Source: Sphingomicrobium flavum (GTDB lineage: Bacteria; Pseudomonadota; Alphaproteobacteria; Sphingomonadales; Sphingomonadaceae). From it: a DNA stretch of 64,000 nucleotides. Of the stretch, positions 28,507 to 39,418 are shown one piece after another. The notes beneath the pieces are model-generated. The model did not search any database, was not told the DNA's origin, and saw only the letters and a list, made by a program, of their open reading frames with translations. The first letter of the stretch is position 1. The number at the start of each line of letters is the position of its first letter. Position numbers and translations under genes: made by a program. The stretch is from positions 2,131,001 to 2,195,000 of the forward strand of contig NZ_CP102630.1 of assembly GCF_024721605.1 (NCBI RefSeq), written 5' to 3'.

Positions 28507-29517
28507 CTAATGGCGCGTGAAGAGGTGCCAGCGCCAGAACAGGAAGATCTGTACGGCGAGGATGGCGATGCAAAGGCCAACCACAATCCAGAAGGCGCCG
28601 GGATCGTTCATTCCCGGCATGCCGCCGACATTGATGCCAAGCAGACCGGTGAGGAAGCCCAGCGGCAGGAAAATGGCCGCGACCAGGGTCAGCAGGTAAT
28701 TGGTCCTTTCCGCCCCGGCTACGGCACGCGCGCGAATTTCATCCTGCAGCACCAGCGCGCTTTCCATCGAGACGTCGATATCGTCGAGATAGCGTTTCAA
28801 TCGCTCAACGGTCTCGCCAATCTCGCGTCGGTCGTGCGCTTCGAACCAGTCCAGGTCGGCGCGGGCGATCGTTTCCAATGCCGCATGCTGCGGACCCATG
28901 TGCCGCTTCAGTGCCAGGCAGTTGCGTCGAATGATGGTTGTCCGTTCAAGGATTGAATTGCGATTTTCCTCGATACCCATCTCTTCCATCGCATCGATAT
29001 GGTCATTCATGTCGACGATAGCGGCGTTCATGCGCGCCACCATAAGCTCGACATGCATGGTGATCAGCGCGCCAGCATCGACCGGACCCTTGCCGGAATC
29101 GAGCATGGCGAGCACGTCGCGAGGGGTTTGGAGGGGCTGGCGGCGCAGGGTGATCAGGCGTTGCCCATCGCACCAGAACTGCATCGAGACCATGTCTTCG
29201 GGTTCGGCGCCCGGATTGAAATTGATGCCGCGCAGCGTCGCGACCAGCGTGTCATCCTCCTTGAAAGCGCGCGGCCGGGTGCTGTCCATGGTCAACATTT
29301 CCGCAGTCGGCTCGGGGATGGAAAGGGCGTCCTGCAGCCATTCGTAGACGCCAGGCTGCGTGCGGCACAGATGAAGCCACATCAATTCGCCCGGCACCGC
29401 AGGCAGCCATGATTGTGCGTCAGCCCAGTCGATCGCCCGGGCGCCTCCCTTGCCGTCGATCACACGGCCAAACAGCATTGGACCGTCCATTTTCTGCAGG
29501 GCATCGGTTGATTGCAT
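28507..29517 (-). CDS. zntB: CorA-family transporter, ZntB-like
   Basis: The 336-residue protein has a large cytoplasmic N-terminal domain and two C-terminal membrane helices (about residues 270-290 and 305-325) with the GIN motif (GINVGGMPG), where CorA has GMN. GIN and the N-terminal pattern place it with ZntB, an MIT-family zinc transporter. It is monocistronic; its ATG at 29517 faces the divergent ispG gene 77 bases away. Confidence 0.88.
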   Translation of the reverse strand: MQSTDALQKMDGPMLFGRVIDGKGGARAIDWADAQSWLPAVPGELMWLHLCRTQPGVYEWLQDALSIPEPTAEMLTMDSTRPRAFKEDDTLVATLRGINFNPGAEPEDMVSMQFWCDGQRLITLRRQPLQTPRDVLAMLDSGKGPVDAGALITMHVELMVARMNAAIVDMNDHIDAMEEMGIEENRNSILERTTIIRRNCLALKRHMGPQHAALETIARADLDWFEAHDRREIGETVERLKRYLDDIDVSMESALVLQDEIRARAVAGAERTNYLLTLVAAIFLPLGFLTGLLGINVGGMPGMNDPGAFWIVVGLCIAILAVQIFLFWRWHLFTRH

Positions 29518-29594
29518 GGGCGATCTTGTTGCCTAGCGACGCGATGATGGCAACTGTCATTGGACTGTTGCGCCAAGGCGCCTATATCGAACCC

Positions 29595-30722
29595 ATGTCC
29601 GCAATTCGCCCATGGCGCACCATCGAGCGCCGCCAATCCCGCCAAATCATGGTCGGCAATGTCCCCGTTGGCGGCGATGCGCCGATCACGGTGCAGACGA
29701 TGACCAACACGCCGACCTCCGACGCCAGGGCGACGATCGACCAGATCCGTCGCTGCGAGGAAGCGGGCGCCGACATCATCCGCGTCTCCTGCCCCGACAC
29801 GGATTCGACCGCGGCGATGAAGGAAATCGTGCGCGCGGCCAATGTGCCGATCGTGGCCGATATCCATTTCCACTATAAGCGCGCGCTCGAAGCGGCCGAT
29901 GCCGGCGCGGCTTGCCTGCGCATCAATCCGGGCAATATCGGGTCGGACGCGCGGGTGAAGGAAGTGATTGCGGCGGCCAAGGCCAATGGCTGCGCGATTC
30001 GCATTGGCGTGAATGCCGGCAGCTTGGAAAAGGATCTGCTGGAAAAATATGGCGAGCCCTGTCCCGACGCGCTGGTCGAAAGCGCGCTGGATCATATCAA
30101 GATCCTGCAGGACCATGATTTCCACGACTATAAGGTCGCGGTGAAGGCCAGCGACCTGATGCTGGCGGTCGCAGCCTATTCGGATCTTGCCGCGCAGGTC
30201 GATTGCCCGCTGCATCTTGGCATCACCGAAGCTGGCGGCCTCATCGGCGGGACGGTCAAATCTTCGCTCGGCATCGGCTCGCTGCTGTGGGCGGGGATTG
30301 GCGATACCATTCGCGTGTCGCTATCAGCCGAGCCCGAGGAAGAAGTGCGGGTCGGCTTCGAGATATTGAAGGCGCTGGGTCTTCGCTCGCGCGGGGTGCG
30401 GGTGGTGAGTTGCCCGAGCTGCGCGCGCCAGGGCTTTGACGTGATCCGCACGGTGCAGAAGCTTGAAGAAAGCCTGCAGCACATCAAGACCCCGATGAGC
30501 CTGTCGGTGCTGGGCTGCGTCGTCAACGGTCCGGGCGAAGCGCGCGAGACCGATATTGGCATCACCGGCGGCGGCAATGGCAAGCATATGGTCTATCTGT
30601 CGGGCGTCACTGACCACCATGTCGAAGATGACGGCATGATCGCGCATATCGTCAAGCTGGTCGAGGATAAGGCAGCAAAGATCGAGGCGGGCGAGGCGGA
30701 AGCCTTCGTACCCCACGCATGA
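29595..30722 (+). CDS. ispG: 4-hydroxy-3-methylbut-2-enyl diphosphate synthase
   Basis: IspG carries out the penultimate step of the non-mevalonate isoprenoid pathway, converting MEcPP to HMBPP with a 4Fe-4S cluster. The 375-residue protein has [37 protein letters not shown] and the cluster ligands in [10 protein letters not shown] (about 270) and GCVVNGPGE (about 306). It is the bacterial short form. [13 protein letters not shown] matches the usual N-terminus, so the start is ATG 29595 although the frame is open further upstream. It overlaps the next gene by four bases. Confidence 0.96.
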   Translation: MSAIRPWRTIERRQSRQIMVGNVPVGGDAPITVQTMTNTPTSDARATIDQIRRCEEAGADIIRVSCPDTDSTAAMKEIVRAANVPIVADIHFHYKRALEAADAGAACLRINPGNIGSDARVKEVIAAAKANGCAIRIGVNAGSLEKDLLEKYGEPCPDALVESALDHIKILQDHDFHDYKVAVKASDLMLAVAAYSDLAAQVDCPLHLGITEAGGLIGGTVKSSLGIGSLLWAGIGDTIRVSLSAEPEEEVRVGFEILKALGLRSRGVRVVSCPSCARQGFDVIRTVQKLEESLQHIKTPMSLSVLGCVVNGPGEARETDIGITGGGNGKHMVYLSGVTDHHVEDDGMIAHIVKLVEDKAAKIEAGEAEAFVPHA

Positions 30723-31216
30723 GGATATTGCTGCTCGGCCTGACGCTGCTGCTGGGCGCCTGCGCAGCGCCGTCGGCGCATGTCGATAGCGCCTCGCACC
30801 ATCCCGAGGCGCGGCCCTTCGATGAGGCTGCCGATGCGATGGCGGCGGTGGATGCGGCGCTCGCCGCGGCAGCGGAACAAGACAAGAAAATGCTGCTGAT
30901 CATGGGCGCCAACTGGTGCCATGACAGCCGCGGCCTGGCCGGCCTGTTCGAAACGCCGCGCTTTGCCGAGCTGATCAGGCAGCATTATGCGCTCGTCTAT
31001 GTCGATGCCGGCAAGCCGCGCGAAGATGCAGCGAACAATATGGCGGTGGCGCAGCGCTTTGGCGTCGATCGCCTGATCGGTACGCCCAACCTGTTCGTCA
31101 TCGATGGCGATGGACAATTGCTCAACAGCGTTGAAAACGTGACGGGCTGGACCGATGCCGCCAGCCGCGATCCGGGCGAGATCTACGATTTTCTCGCCGC
31201 CATGGCCACGCGCTAG
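30719..31216 (+). CDS. Thioredoxin-fold lipoprotein with a single active-site Cys
   Basis: The 165-residue protein has a lipobox LLGAC (Cys15) and a thioredoxin-like domain: [18 protein letters not shown], then a cis-Pro in [13 protein letters not shown]. The CxxC motif is changed to CHDS (Cys67, Ser70), so it cannot cycle a disulfide by itself and may act as a monothiol protein or a reduced-function relative. It overlaps ispG by four bases; such thioredoxin-like proteins near ispG could help its iron-sulfur cluster, but its predicted location outside the cytoplasm speaks against that. Confidence 0.82.
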   Translation: MRILLLGLTLLLGACAAPSAHVDSASHHPEARPFDEAADAMAAVDAALAAAAEQDKKMLLIMGANWCHDSRGLAGLFETPRFAELIRQHYALVYVDAGKPREDAANNMAVAQRFGVDRLIGTPNLFVIDGDGQLLNSVENVTGWTDAASRDPGEIYDFLAAMATR

Positions 31217-31257
31217 GCTTCAACTTTTCCTTTACGACGCCGCGTTATGGGCAGGGG

Positions 31258-31854
31258 ATGAAGAATTTTGTCCTTGGAACGATTGCCTGTGCGGTCATGG
31301 TCGGGATGATCTCGCGGGGCGGTACCTTCGGCACCACCGAAGTGGCGGGCGAGGCGGCGACGATGCAGCCCGCAAAGCAGCTCGATGCCTGGGAACTGGC
31401 GGCGCAAAAGCAGCGCCAGGAACGCTCGGCCAGCCTGTCCAGCAGTCGCCGCGCCGCCGCGATGCGCGCGGCCGAGACGGGCAATGCGCGCTCGAGCAGC
31501 GGCACGGTGCTGCAGCGCCAGCCCGATGGGCATTTCTATAGCGACGTGAAAATCCAGGGCCGCTCGGTGGAATTCCTCGTCGACACCGGGGCCAGCATGG
31601 TGGCGCTTTCCGAATCGGACGCGCGCCGCGCCGGGGTGAGTTTCAACCGCTCCAACTATCGCGTCATCGGGTCGGGCGCGTCGGGCCCGGTACGTGGGCA
31701 ATATGTGACGTTGTCCAACCTCACCTTTGGCGGGCGCACGCATCAGAACGTGCCGGCGGTGGTGCTGGAGGGCGGTGATACCAGCCTGCTCGGCCAGTCC
31801 GTGCTGTCACGCTATGCCATCGACATGACCGGCGAGAAGATGACGATCCGCTAG
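31258..31854 (+). CDS. Membrane-anchored retropepsin-like aspartic protease
   Basis: The 198-residue protein has an N-terminal membrane segment (residues 4-19), a linker of about 70 residues rich in Gln, Arg and Ser, and a single retropepsin-like domain with catalytic DTGAS (Asp109), FLVDTG and LLGQSVLSRY near the end. It belongs to the TIGR02281-type clan AA aspartic proteases, which should act as dimers in the periplasm. The substrate is not known. Confidence 0.88.
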   Translation: MKNFVLGTIACAVMVGMISRGGTFGTTEVAGEAATMQPAKQLDAWELAAQKQRQERSASLSSSRRAAAMRAAETGNARSSSGTVLQRQPDGHFYSDVKIQGRSVEFLVDTGASMVALSESDARRAGVSFNRSNYRVIGSGASGPVRGQYVTLSNLTFGGRTHQNVPAVVLEGGDTSLLGQSVLSRYAIDMTGEKMTIR

Positions 31855-31886
31855 GCGAAGTCGCCGCTTTGCCCTAGGGCGAATCG

Positions 31887-32780
31887 ATGCCCGCCGCTCG
31901 CTCCCCGCTGACTGCCTATCTGGTCGCCGTCTTGGCGATCGGCTTCCTGTCAGCAATGGATGCGGCGATGAAGACCGTGGGGCTGACCTATGGCGCGCTG
32001 GCGGCGCTGAGTTGGCGCGCACTGGTGGCCGCGCCGCTGGTGGGTCTGGTCTATTTCATGGTTCGCAAGGGGCCGCCGAGCCGCGACGGGCTCAAGCTGC
32101 ACCTGATCCGCGGCACCATCATGGTGCCGATGAGCTTCACTTTTTTCTGGGGGCTCAACCATGTGCCAATGGCGCAAGCGATTGCGCTGGCTTTTGTCGC
32201 GCCCCTGCTGGCGTTGGTGCTGGCCGGGCCGCTCTTGGGCGAAAAAGTCGGCAAGCGCGTGGTGGCAGGCTCGCTGCTGGCCTTTGCCGGCATCCTCCTC
32301 ATCTTCATCGGGCAGGCGCAGGCCGATCTCGGGCGTGAGGCGCTGCTGGGCAGCCTTTCCATCCTGTTCTCGGCGCTGCTTTACGCCTTCAACATCTTGC
32401 TGATGCGTCGCCAGTCGCAGCAGGCGGGACCATGGGAAATCGCCTTTTTCTATTTTGCCGTGTCGGGCGCCGGCTTCTGGCTGGTATCGCTCTTCGTCGG
32501 CCTGCCTGCATTCCCTGCGAGCGAGATTACGGCCTTCGGGGCGGCGACGGCCCTGTCGATCACGGGCATGCTGGGCCTGGCCTGGGCCTATGCCCATGGC
32601 GAGGCGGGCTATCTTTCCAGTACCGAATATTCGGGCTTCGTCTGGGCCGCTTTCATCGGTTTCCTGGTCTTTGGCGAAATCCCGTCGGGCTGGACGGTGA
32701 TCGGCGCCGTCGCCATCGTCACGGGCTGCTGGATTGCAGCCAAGGTGGCGCCCGTCGACCATGCGATGGAGGCGGCCTGA
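31887..32780 (+). CDS. EamA/DMT family transporter
   Basis: The 297-residue protein has ten predicted membrane helices as two EamA repeats; the segment LNHVPMAQAIALAFVAPLLALVLAG is typical of the first repeat's end and YLSSTEYSGFVWAAFIGFLVFGEIP of the second. EamA exporters move small metabolites out of the cell; the substrate is open. It is followed by sugE with a TGATG overlap, so the two are coupled. Confidence 0.88.
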   Translation: MPAARSPLTAYLVAVLAIGFLSAMDAAMKTVGLTYGALAALSWRALVAAPLVGLVYFMVRKGPPSRDGLKLHLIRGTIMVPMSFTFFWGLNHVPMAQAIALAFVAPLLALVLAGPLLGEKVGKRVVAGSLLAFAGILLIFIGQAQADLGREALLGSLSILFSALLYAFNILLMRRQSQQAGPWEIAFFYFAVSGAGFWLVSLFVGLPAFPASEITAFGAATALSITGMLGLAWAYAHGEAGYLSSTEYSGFVWAAFIGFLVFGEIPSGWTVIGAVAIVTGCWIAAKVAPVDHAMEAA

Positions 32781-33094
32781 TGGCCTGGTTCTGGTTGATC
32801 CTGGGCGGCCTGTTTGAAGTGGGCTTCACCACCTCGCTCCGCCATGTCGATGGCTTTCGCAACCTGCCCTGGACTTTGGCCTTCCTCGCCTCGGTGGCGG
32901 CCAGCATGGCGCTACTTGAATATGCGGCGCGGACCATCCCGATGGGCACGGCCTATGCGGTGTGGGGCGGGATCGGGGCGATCGGAACGGTGCTGGTGGG
33001 CATCGCCTTTTATGACGAGCCGGGCACCACCATCCGCATGCTGCTGATCCTCGGCATCATCGCCTGTATCGTGGGGCTGAAGCTGGCCGCCTAA
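32780..33094 (+). CDS. sugE: Small multidrug resistance (SMR) transporter, SugE-type
   Basis: The 104-residue protein has four membrane helices and the SMR features MAWFWLILGGLFEVGFTTSL (Glu14, the proton/substrate site) and GTAYAVWGGIGAIGT. GGLFEVGFTTSLRHVDGF resembles the SugE/Gdx branch, which exports guanidinium-type cations. ATG at 32780 overlaps the EamA stop by one base. The longer frame that runs back through eamA is not coding. Its stop overlaps the opposing amidase stop by four bases. Confidence 0.92.
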   Translation: MAWFWLILGGLFEVGFTTSLRHVDGFRNLPWTLAFLASVAASMALLEYAARTIPMGTAYAVWGGIGAIGTVLVGIAFYDEPGTTIRMLLILGIIACIVGLKLAA

Positions 33095-34653
33095 TTCTGC
33101 CGATTTAGCAGGGGCGCGATGATCGGGCCCTCATCGACCGACCCGAGCAGCAGTGCGTCGGGGAAGGGGCCGCGCAGCTGTTCGTAGGCATGGCCGAGCG
33201 CGAGGATGGCGGCATCGTCCCATTTGGTGCCGATGAAGCTGAGCCCCACTGGCAGTCCGTCGACGAGGCCCATCGGAACGGTAAGGTGGGGATAGCCCGA
33301 ACGCGCGGCCAGATAGCCCGCCCCGCCGCCATTCCAGCTGTCGCCATGGACGGGGTCGATCAGGAAGGCAGGGCTGACCGTGGGGCCGATTAGCGCAACG
33401 ACATCATGTTCCTTGAGCAGGCGGTCGATGCCTTCGGGACCGGAGCGCTTGAAGGCGGCTTCCTTAGCGGCAAGATATTCGGGATCGTCCAGCCCTTTGG
33501 TCGCTTCGGCCTTCTCGAAGATGGACTGGTCGAATAGCGCCAGTTCGACCGGATCGGCCTTGTTGAAGGCGATGAGGTCGGCAAGGCTGCGATGCGGATT
33601 GGTGGCGGGCGTCGAGGCGAGATAGTCGTTCAGCCCGGCTTTGAATTCGGTGAGCAGCACCAGATATTCCTGCCCGCCGACATTTTCGACGCCCGATTCC
33701 TCAATGTCGACCAGGATGGCGCCGGCATCGCGCAATTGCTGCAGCGCCTGGTCCCACGCCACGCCGGTCTGGAAATTGTCGGCAAAGCGCATGACACCGA
33801 GGCGCACGCCTTGAAGGCTCGCGCCGTCCAGCGCTGCCACGAAGCCGGGCTTGCGTTGGTCGGCCTCCGCGGTTGCGGGGTCGGCGGGATCGCTGCCCGC
33901 GATGGCGTCCATCACCTGCGCCGCCTGCAAGACGCTGCGCGTCATCGGCCCTGCCGTATCCTGGCTCGCGCTGATGGGGACGATATGGGTGCGGCTGACT
34001 ATACCGACGCTGGGCTTGAAGCCGACAATGCCGTTCATCGAGGCGGGGCAGGTGATCGAGCCGTTGGTTTCCGTCCCGATGGCAATATCGACCATCCCCG
34101 CCGCGACTGCCGCGCCCGAGCCCGACGAGGAACCGCACGGATTGCGATCCAGCGCCCAGGGGTTACGCGTCTGACCGCCCACCGCGCTCCAGCCGGAGAT
34201 TGATTGTTCGGAGCGGAAATTGGCCCATTCGGATAGGTTGGTCTTGCCTAGGATCACCGCCCCGGCATCGCGCAGGCGCGCGATCATGGGTGCGTCGCGG
34301 CCTGTCACATTATCCTTGAGCGCCAGGCTTCCGGCGGTGGTGGCCAAACTGCCGCGCGCCTCGATATTGTCCTTGATCAGAATCGGCACGCCTGCAAGCG
34401 GGCCGTCGGGGCGGCGCTGGTCGATCGCGCGCGCTTCGTCCATGGCGTCGGGAAACAGGCCGATCAGGGCGTTGACCTCGCCCTCGAGCGCCTCGATCCT
34501 CTGGATCGCGCCATGGGTCGCGCGTTCGGCCGGCCCTGCGTCGCGCGGCAGCGTGCTGGCCGCCGACGGTGATGACGGCGTGGCCCCCGGCGGCGGATAT
34601 GTCGTGCAGCCCGATAGAAGGGCGGCGGCGAGCATGGCGGTAGCGACTTTCAT
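33091..34653 (-). CDS. Amidase lipoprotein (amidase signature family)
   Basis: The 520-residue protein has a lipobox LLSGC (Cys16) and an amidase-signature domain with the Ser-cis-Ser-Lys triad: Lys94 (ILIKDN), cis-Ser near 175 in CGSSSGSG and nucleophile Ser199 in TETNGSI. It should hydrolyse an amide in the periplasm or at the outer membrane; family members range from peptide amidases to acylamidases. ATG at 34653 is chosen because the lipoprotein signal begins there. It faces a TonB receptor gene divergently. Confidence 0.9.
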   Translation of the reverse strand: MKVATAMLAAALLSGCTTYPPPGATPSSPSAASTLPRDAGPAERATHGAIQRIEALEGEVNALIGLFPDAMDEARAIDQRRPDGPLAGVPILIKDNIEARGSLATTAGSLALKDNVTGRDAPMIARLRDAGAVILGKTNLSEWANFRSEQSISGWSAVGGQTRNPWALDRNPCGSSSGSGAAVAAGMVDIAIGTETNGSITCPASMNGIVGFKPSVGIVSRTHIVPISASQDTAGPMTRSVLQAAQVMDAIAGSDPADPATAEADQRKPGFVAALDGASLQGVRLGVMRFADNFQTGVAWDQALQQLRDAGAILVDIEESGVENVGGQEYLVLLTEFKAGLNDYLASTPATNPHRSLADLIAFNKADPVELALFDQSIFEKAEATKGLDDPEYLAAKEAAFKRSGPEGIDRLLKEHDVVALIGPTVSPAFLIDPVHGDSWNGGGAGYLAARSGYPHLTVPMGLVDGLPVGLSFIGTKWDDAAILALGHAYEQLRGPFPDALLLGSVDEGPIIAPLLNRQN

Positions 34654-34712
34654 CCGTAGTGCTTTCCCAGCGACAATTTGCGACGGCCGCATCATTGCAG
34701 CCTTTTCGACGA

Positions 34713-34759
34713 ACGGCCAAGGCCGTGATGGAAACTTTACACTCCTCAAGTGTAGGAAG
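34713..34759 (+). promoter_or_regulatory. Two inverted repeats in the leader of a TonB-receptor gene
   Basis: ACGGCC-AA-GGCCGT (34713-34726) and TACACT-CCTCA-AGTGTA (34738-34754) are perfect inverted repeats. The second ends on the first base of the AGGAAG ribosome-binding site (34754-34759). They may be an operator and a translational hairpin, respectively. Confidence 0.4.
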
Positions 34760-34763
34760 CCTC

Positions 34764-37496
34764 ATGCGTCACGTGATTACCCTGCTGGCCTCGTCAGCAC
34801 TCGCTTTCCCTGCCCTGGCCCAGGATCCCGATCCCGATCCCGATCTTGAGGATGAAGAGACCATCGTGGTCCAGGGCGAGCGTGCGCGCGGCAGCGTGGA
34901 AGGCGATATCGAGCCCGAACTGGTGCTCGATGCGCGCGACATTGCGGCCACCGGCGCCACCAGCATCGCCGAGCTTCTGGAGGCGCTCGAACCCGATATC
35001 GGCTCGGCGCGCGGCCGGGCCAGCGGTCCGCCGGTACTGCTGATCAATGGCAAGCGCACCTCGGGCTTTCGCGAACTGCGCGACCTGCCACCCGAGGCGA
35101 TCGAGCGGGTCGACGTGCTGCCTGAAGAAACTGCGCTGCAATTTGGTTTCAAGGCCGACCAGCGCGTAGTCAACTTCGTGCTGCGTGAGCGATTCAATTC
35201 CTTTTCGGCAGAGCTCGAATATGAGGGTGCCACCGATGGCGGCCGCGACGGCGGCGAGATCGACTTCGACAAGATGATAATCGCCGATGGCAATCGCACC
35301 AGCATCTCGCTCGACCTGGAAGGCGCCTCGGCGCTGACCGAGGACGAACGCGACATCATCCTGCAGCCCATCGAGACCCCGACAGGTGTGATCGATCCGC
35401 GTCCCAGCCGCACCTTGCTCGGCGAAACCCGCCTGTACCGCGTCAATGCGACTCACAGCCGCACCATCGGCGAGGTGGGCGCGACGCTGAACCTCGAGGT
35501 CGAGCAGCGTGAGGGCCAGGGCCTTAACGGTCCCGCGATCGGGCGTATCGACATTCCGGGCGACAGCCCGTTCGCCACGGTGCCTCTGGTGGACGAGCGC
35601 ATCAGCCTCGATAGCGGGCTTGGCGCCATCGTGCGCGATACCCGCTCGCGCTCGGCCAGCCTGGCATCGGCCTTCAACGGGGGGGGCGACTGGCTCTGGT
35701 CGGTCACCGCCAGCGGTTCCATCGCCGATAGCCGCACGCTGACCGACCTGGGTCCAGATCTCACTGCCGAACAGGCGCTGGTCAACGCGCTCGACCCCGC
35801 GCTCAATCCGCGCGCTATCACCAGTTTCACCGAACTTGGCCGCCAGGAAGCGACCAGCGTGACCAAGAGCCTGGCCGCTGACGGGGTGTTGAACGGTATC
35901 ATCGGCGCGGCACCGGGCGGCGATATCCGGCTGACGCTGCGCGGCAACGCCTCGGTCAACAGCATCGAGAGCGATGGCTTCCGCGCCGGACAGCCGCTGG
36001 AAACCCAGCTTACCCGTCGCCGCGCGGCCGCCGCCTTTTCGACCGATCTGCCGCTGCTCGACAGCTTCAGCGCGATCGGCGAACTGGGGCTCAACGCCAA
36101 TGGCGAGATCGAGGAAATCAGCGATTTCGGCGCGCTCTACAGCGTTGGCGCAGGGATCAACTGGAAACCGACCGAGCGCCTAGGCATCATCGCCAGCTGG
36201 ACCCGCGAGGACGGCGCGCCCACGCTCGCGCAGCTTGGCAATCCGCGCATTTCCGATCCCAACGTGCGCTTCTTCGACTTTGTAAATGGCGAGACCGTGC
36301 TGCTGACCGCGATTTCGGGCGGCAATCCCGATCTGCGCTCCGATCTGCGCAATGTGTGGAAGCTCGGCGCCAACTGGGACGTCCCGCTCAAATCGGAGAA
36401 TAGCGATCTTCGCCTGCGCACCGAGTTTGTGCGCCAGCGGATCGAGGATCCGGTCGCCAGTTTCCCGGCTGCCAGCGCGGCGATCGAAGCGGCTTTCCCC
36501 GATCGCTTCATTCGCAATGGCGCGGGGCAGCTGGTCCAGGTCGATCTGACCCCGGTCAATTACGATTCATCGCGGCGCGACACGTTCCAGTGGGGGCTCA
36601 ATTGGTCCAAGAGCGTCACGACCAAACCGCCCAGCCCCGAACAGATCGCGCAATTCCGGGAGCGCTTCCAGCGCCAACGCTCTGAAGGCGCGGGAGGCCG
36701 ACCGACGCCGCCCGCCGGGCAGGGCGCGCCGCAGCAGGCCGAGGGGCAGGCGCCCCAGGGCCAGACCGCACCCGAAGGCCAGACCCCGCAGCAGGGGCAG
36801 CCCAGCACTGAGGGCCAAGCGCCGCAGCAGGGCCAGTCCGCGACCCCAGGCCAGCCGCCAGCGCAGGGCGCAGCGCCCGGCGGGCGTCCCCAACCCACTG
36901 CAGAACAGCGCCAGCGTTTCCAGCAGCGGGCGCGCCGCGGCGGTTTTGCCGGTGGTCGCGGCGGGCGCATCTTCGCTTCGGTCAATCATACGATCACGTT
37001 GAATGACGATGTGCTGATCGCGCCGGGGCTTCCTCTGCTCGATTATCTCGACGGTGAGGCGGCGGGCAGTTTTGGCGGGCGCCCGCGCCATTCGGTCGAT
37101 TTCCGGCTGGGCCGCTTCAACAACGGCATCGGCTTTTTCGTCAATGGAAACTGGCGCAGCGCCACCAGCGTTGACAGCGGCGAAGGCGAATTGCGCTTCG
37201 ATGATTTTGCCACGGTCGATGCGCGCTTCTTCATCAATTTCAACGAACGGTTTGACGTGATGGCCAAGGCCCCATGGCTGCGCGGCACCTCGCTGCGCAT
37301 CGGGGTGGAAAATGTCTTCAACGCGCGGCCCAACGTGCGCGACAGCTTCGGAGAGGTGCCGATCGGCTACCAGCCCGACCTGCTGCTGCCCGAAGGCCGC
37401 ACCTTCAGCATCTCGATCCGCAAATTGTTCGTGCCCAGCCGCTTTGGCCAAGGCGGTGGTTTTGGCGGCGGCCGTGGCGGACCGCCGGGCCGCTAG
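34764..37496 (+). CDS. TonB-dependent receptor with Gln/Gly/Pro-rich insert
   Basis: The 910-residue protein has a signal peptide (cleavage after FPALA), the sphingomonad N-terminus [12 protein letters not shown], a plug domain ([52 protein letters not shown]) and a beta-barrel to the end ([19 protein letters not shown]). Residues about 620-735 are low-complexity, rich in Gln, Gly and Pro ([21 protein letters not shown]), interrupting the barrel. The last 20 residues are Gly-rich. The ligand is unknown. AGGAAG precedes the ATG by four bases, and a hairpin at 34738 abuts it. Its stop shares CTAG with ppa. Confidence 0.88.
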   Translation: MRHVITLLASSALAFPALAQDPDPDPDLEDEETIVVQGERARGSVEGDIEPELVLDARDIAATGATSIAELLEALEPDIGSARGRASGPPVLLINGKRTSGFRELRDLPPEAIERVDVLPEETALQFGFKADQRVVNFVLRERFNSFSAELEYEGATDGGRDGGEIDFDKMIIADGNRTSISLDLEGASALTEDERDIILQPIETPTGVIDPRPSRTLLGETRLYRVNATHSRTIGEVGATLNLEVEQREGQGLNGPAIGRIDIPGDSPFATVPLVDERISLDSGLGAIVRDTRSRSASLASAFNGGGDWLWSVTASGSIADSRTLTDLGPDLTAEQALVNALDPALNPRAITSFTELGRQEATSVTKSLAADGVLNGIIGAAPGGDIRLTLRGNASVNSIESDGFRAGQPLETQLTRRRAAAAFSTDLPLLDSFSAIGELGLNANGEIEEISDFGALYSVGAGINWKPTERLGIIASWTREDGAPTLAQLGNPRISDPNVRFFDFVNGETVLLTAISGGNPDLRSDLRNVWKLGANWDVPLKSENSDLRLRTEFVRQRIEDPVASFPAASAAIEAAFPDRFIRNGAGQLVQVDLTPVNYDSSRRDTFQWGLNWSKSVTTKPPSPEQIAQFRERFQRQRSEGAGGRPTPPAGQGAPQQAEGQAPQGQTAPEGQTPQQGQPSTEGQAPQQGQSATPGQPPAQGAAPGGRPQPTAEQRQRFQQRARRGGFAGGRGGRIFASVNHTITLNDDVLIAPGLPLLDYLDGEAAGSFGGRPRHSVDFRLGRFNNGIGFFVNGNWRSATSVDSGEGELRFDDFATVDARFFINFNERFDVMAKAPWLRGTSLRIGVENVFNARPNVRDSFGEVPIGYQPDLLLPEGRTFSISIRKLFVPSRFGQGGGFGGGRGGPPGR

Positions 37497-38020
37497 GCCT
37501 TGGCCTTGGCGATCGATTCCTCGATGATGCGCAGCGCCTCGCCGCGCCCGCCCCATTTGCCGACCCGGACCCATTTCTCGGCTTCCAGATCCTTGTAATG
37601 GGTGAAGAAATGTTCGATCTGCTGGACCACGATGGGCGGCAGGTCGGTATAATCCTGCACGTCCTTGTAATAGGGTGACACCTTGGTCACCGGCACCGCC
37701 AGCAGCTTTTCATCGCCGCCCGCTTCGTCTTCCAGATGCAGCACGCCGACCGGACGGGCGCGGATGATGGTGCCCGGCAGCAGCGCCCAGCGCGTCATCA
37801 CCAGGCAATCCAGCGGATCGCCATCGTCGCACAGCGTCTGCGGCACGAACCCGTAATTGGCCGGATAACGCATCGGCGTATGCAGGATGCGATCGACGAA
37901 CATCGCGCCGGCCTTCTTGTCATATTCATATTTCACCGGTTCGCCGCCGATCGGCACTTCGATGAAGACGTTGAGCTCGTGCGGCGGATTGTCGCCAGGG
38001 GGAATCAGGTCGATGTTCAT
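37493..38020 (-). CDS. ppa: Inorganic pyrophosphatase
   Basis: The 175-residue family I pyrophosphatase hydrolyses pyrophosphate to two phosphates in the cytoplasm. The signature DGDPLDCLVM (Asp66, Asp71 region), KYEYDKKAG, RYPANYGFVP and YKDLEAEKWV are all present. Length is typical. It is divergent from hisS with 111 bases between, and its stop overlaps that of the TonB receptor. Confidence 0.97.
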   Translation of the reverse strand: MNIDLIPPGDNPPHELNVFIEVPIGGEPVKYEYDKKAGAMFVDRILHTPMRYPANYGFVPQTLCDDGDPLDCLVMTRWALLPGTIIRARPVGVLHLEDEAGGDEKLLAVPVTKVSPYYKDVQDYTDLPPIVVQQIEHFFTHYKDLEAEKWVRVGKWGGRGEALRIIEESIAKAKA

Positions 38021-38131
38021 GGATCGGGGCCTCTAGCTCTAAATTACGGCAGGACAAGGGTCTTTTCGGCAGGGCGAAGCGCAACAAGCGCTGGAAAGCC
38101 GCGCCCATGACGGCTATCGGCTGCCCCACGC

Positions 38132-39418
38132 ATGAGCAAGAATGACACCCCCCGCCCGATCAAGGGCACGCAAAGCCTCTATGGCGAGGATGCCGACCGC
38201 TTCCAGCATGTCGTCGACACGTTCGACCGCGTGCGCCGCCTCTATGGCTTCCAGCGCATCGAAATCCCCGTCTTCGAACAGACCGGCGTTTTCGCCCGCA
38301 CGATGGGCGAGACGACCGATGTCGTGTCGAAGGAAATGTGGAGCTTCGAAAGCCGCAGCGAAGGCTCGGTCACCTTGCGCCCCGAATTTACCGCCGGGAT
38401 CGCGCGGGCTTTCCTGAGCGAAGGTTGGCAGCAGCATGCGCCGATGAAGGTCGCCGTCCATGGCCCGGCCTTCCGCTATGAGCGTCCGCAGAAGGGCCGC
38501 TATCGCCAGTTTCACCAATTGGATGCCGAAGTGATCGGCAGCGCCGACCCCTTGGCCGATGTCGAATTGCTGGCTTTTGGTGCGCAGCTGCTCGACGAGC
38601 TTGGCATTGAAGGCGTGACGCTGAAATTGAATACGCTGGGCGATGCGGAGAGCCGCGACAATTGGCGCGCGGCGCTGATCGAGCATTTTGCGGCGCATCG
38701 CGGCGACCTGTCGGAGGACAGCCAGGATCGGCTGGAGAAAAACCCGCTGCGTATCCTCGACAGCAAGGATCCGCGCGACCGGCCCTTTGCCGATAGCGCG
38801 CCGACCATGCAGCTGTCCGCCGAGGCCGAGGATTTCTTCGGCAAGGTGAAGGCCGGGCTGGATGCCGCAGGTATTTCTCATGCCATCGATCCGCATTTGG
38901 TGCGCGGGCTCGACTATTATCGTCATACCGCCTTTGAGTTCGTTACCGACCGGCTGGGGGCGCAGGGCACCGTGCTGGCGGGTGGCCGCTATGACGGGCT
39001 GATCGAGGCGCTGGGGGGATCGCACACGCCCGCAGTCGGCTGGGCCGCAGGGATCGAGAGGCTGTCGATGCTGGTCGAAGAGGATGTCTCGCCGACCATC
39101 GAGGCGGCGATCCTGCCGATGGGCGAGGCCGCGCAGCTCAAAGCGATCGAAGTGGTCACGCGCCTGCGCGCCGAGGGGATCGCTGCGGAAATCTTCGCCA
39201 CCGGCAAGATGGCCAAGCGGATGGGCCGCGCCGACCAGGCGGGCGCATCGGCCGCGATCATCATCGGCGACGATGAACTGGCGGCGGGCGAAGTGCAGTT
39301 CAAGGATCTGAAATCGGGCGAGCAGCAGCGGCTAGATATCGAAGCGACGCTCGAGGCGCTCGACGATCTGGCCATGGAGCGCGAACTGGCGGACATCACC
39401 CAGCAGGTGGACGGCTGA
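38132..39418 (+). CDS. hisS: Histidine-tRNA ligase
   Basis: The 428-residue class II synthetase charges tRNA-His. Motif 2 region ([14 protein letters not shown]), [25 protein letters not shown], the histidine A motif [11 protein letters not shown] and motif 3 [13 protein letters not shown] are present, followed by the anticodon-binding domain (about 330-420). It overlaps prfA by one base (TGATG), forming a hisS-prfA-prmC run. Confidence 0.97.
   Translation: MSKNDTPRPIKGTQSLYGEDADRFQHVVDTFDRVRRLYGFQRIEIPVFEQTGVFARTMGETTDVVSKEMWSFESRSEGSVTLRPEFTAGIARAFLSEGWQQHAPMKVAVHGPAFRYERPQKGRYRQFHQLDAEVIGSADPLADVELLAFGAQLLDELGIEGVTLKLNTLGDAESRDNWRAALIEHFAAHRGDLSEDSQDRLEKNPLRILDSKDPRDRPFADSAPTMQLSAEAEDFFGKVKAGLDAAGISHAIDPHLVRGLDYYRHTAFEFVTDRLGAQGTVLAGGRYDGLIEALGGSHTPAVGWAAGIERLSMLVEEDVSPTIEAAILPMGEAAQLKAIEVVTRLRAEGIAAEIFATGKMAKRMGRADQAGASAAIIIGDDELAAGEVQFKDLKSGEQQRLDIEATLEALDDLAMERELADITQQVDG

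Noticed and set aside
32432..32779. In-frame extension of sugE back into the EamA gene.
   Set aside because: SMR proteins are about 105 residues, and the ATG at 32780 gives a complete one coupled to the EamA stop.
4067..34684. A 15-base sequence gcgacaatttgcgac occurs at 4067-4081 and 34670-34684, both just outside genes.
   Set aside because: A few chance 15-base repeats are expected in 64 kb on both strands, and nothing else links the two sites.
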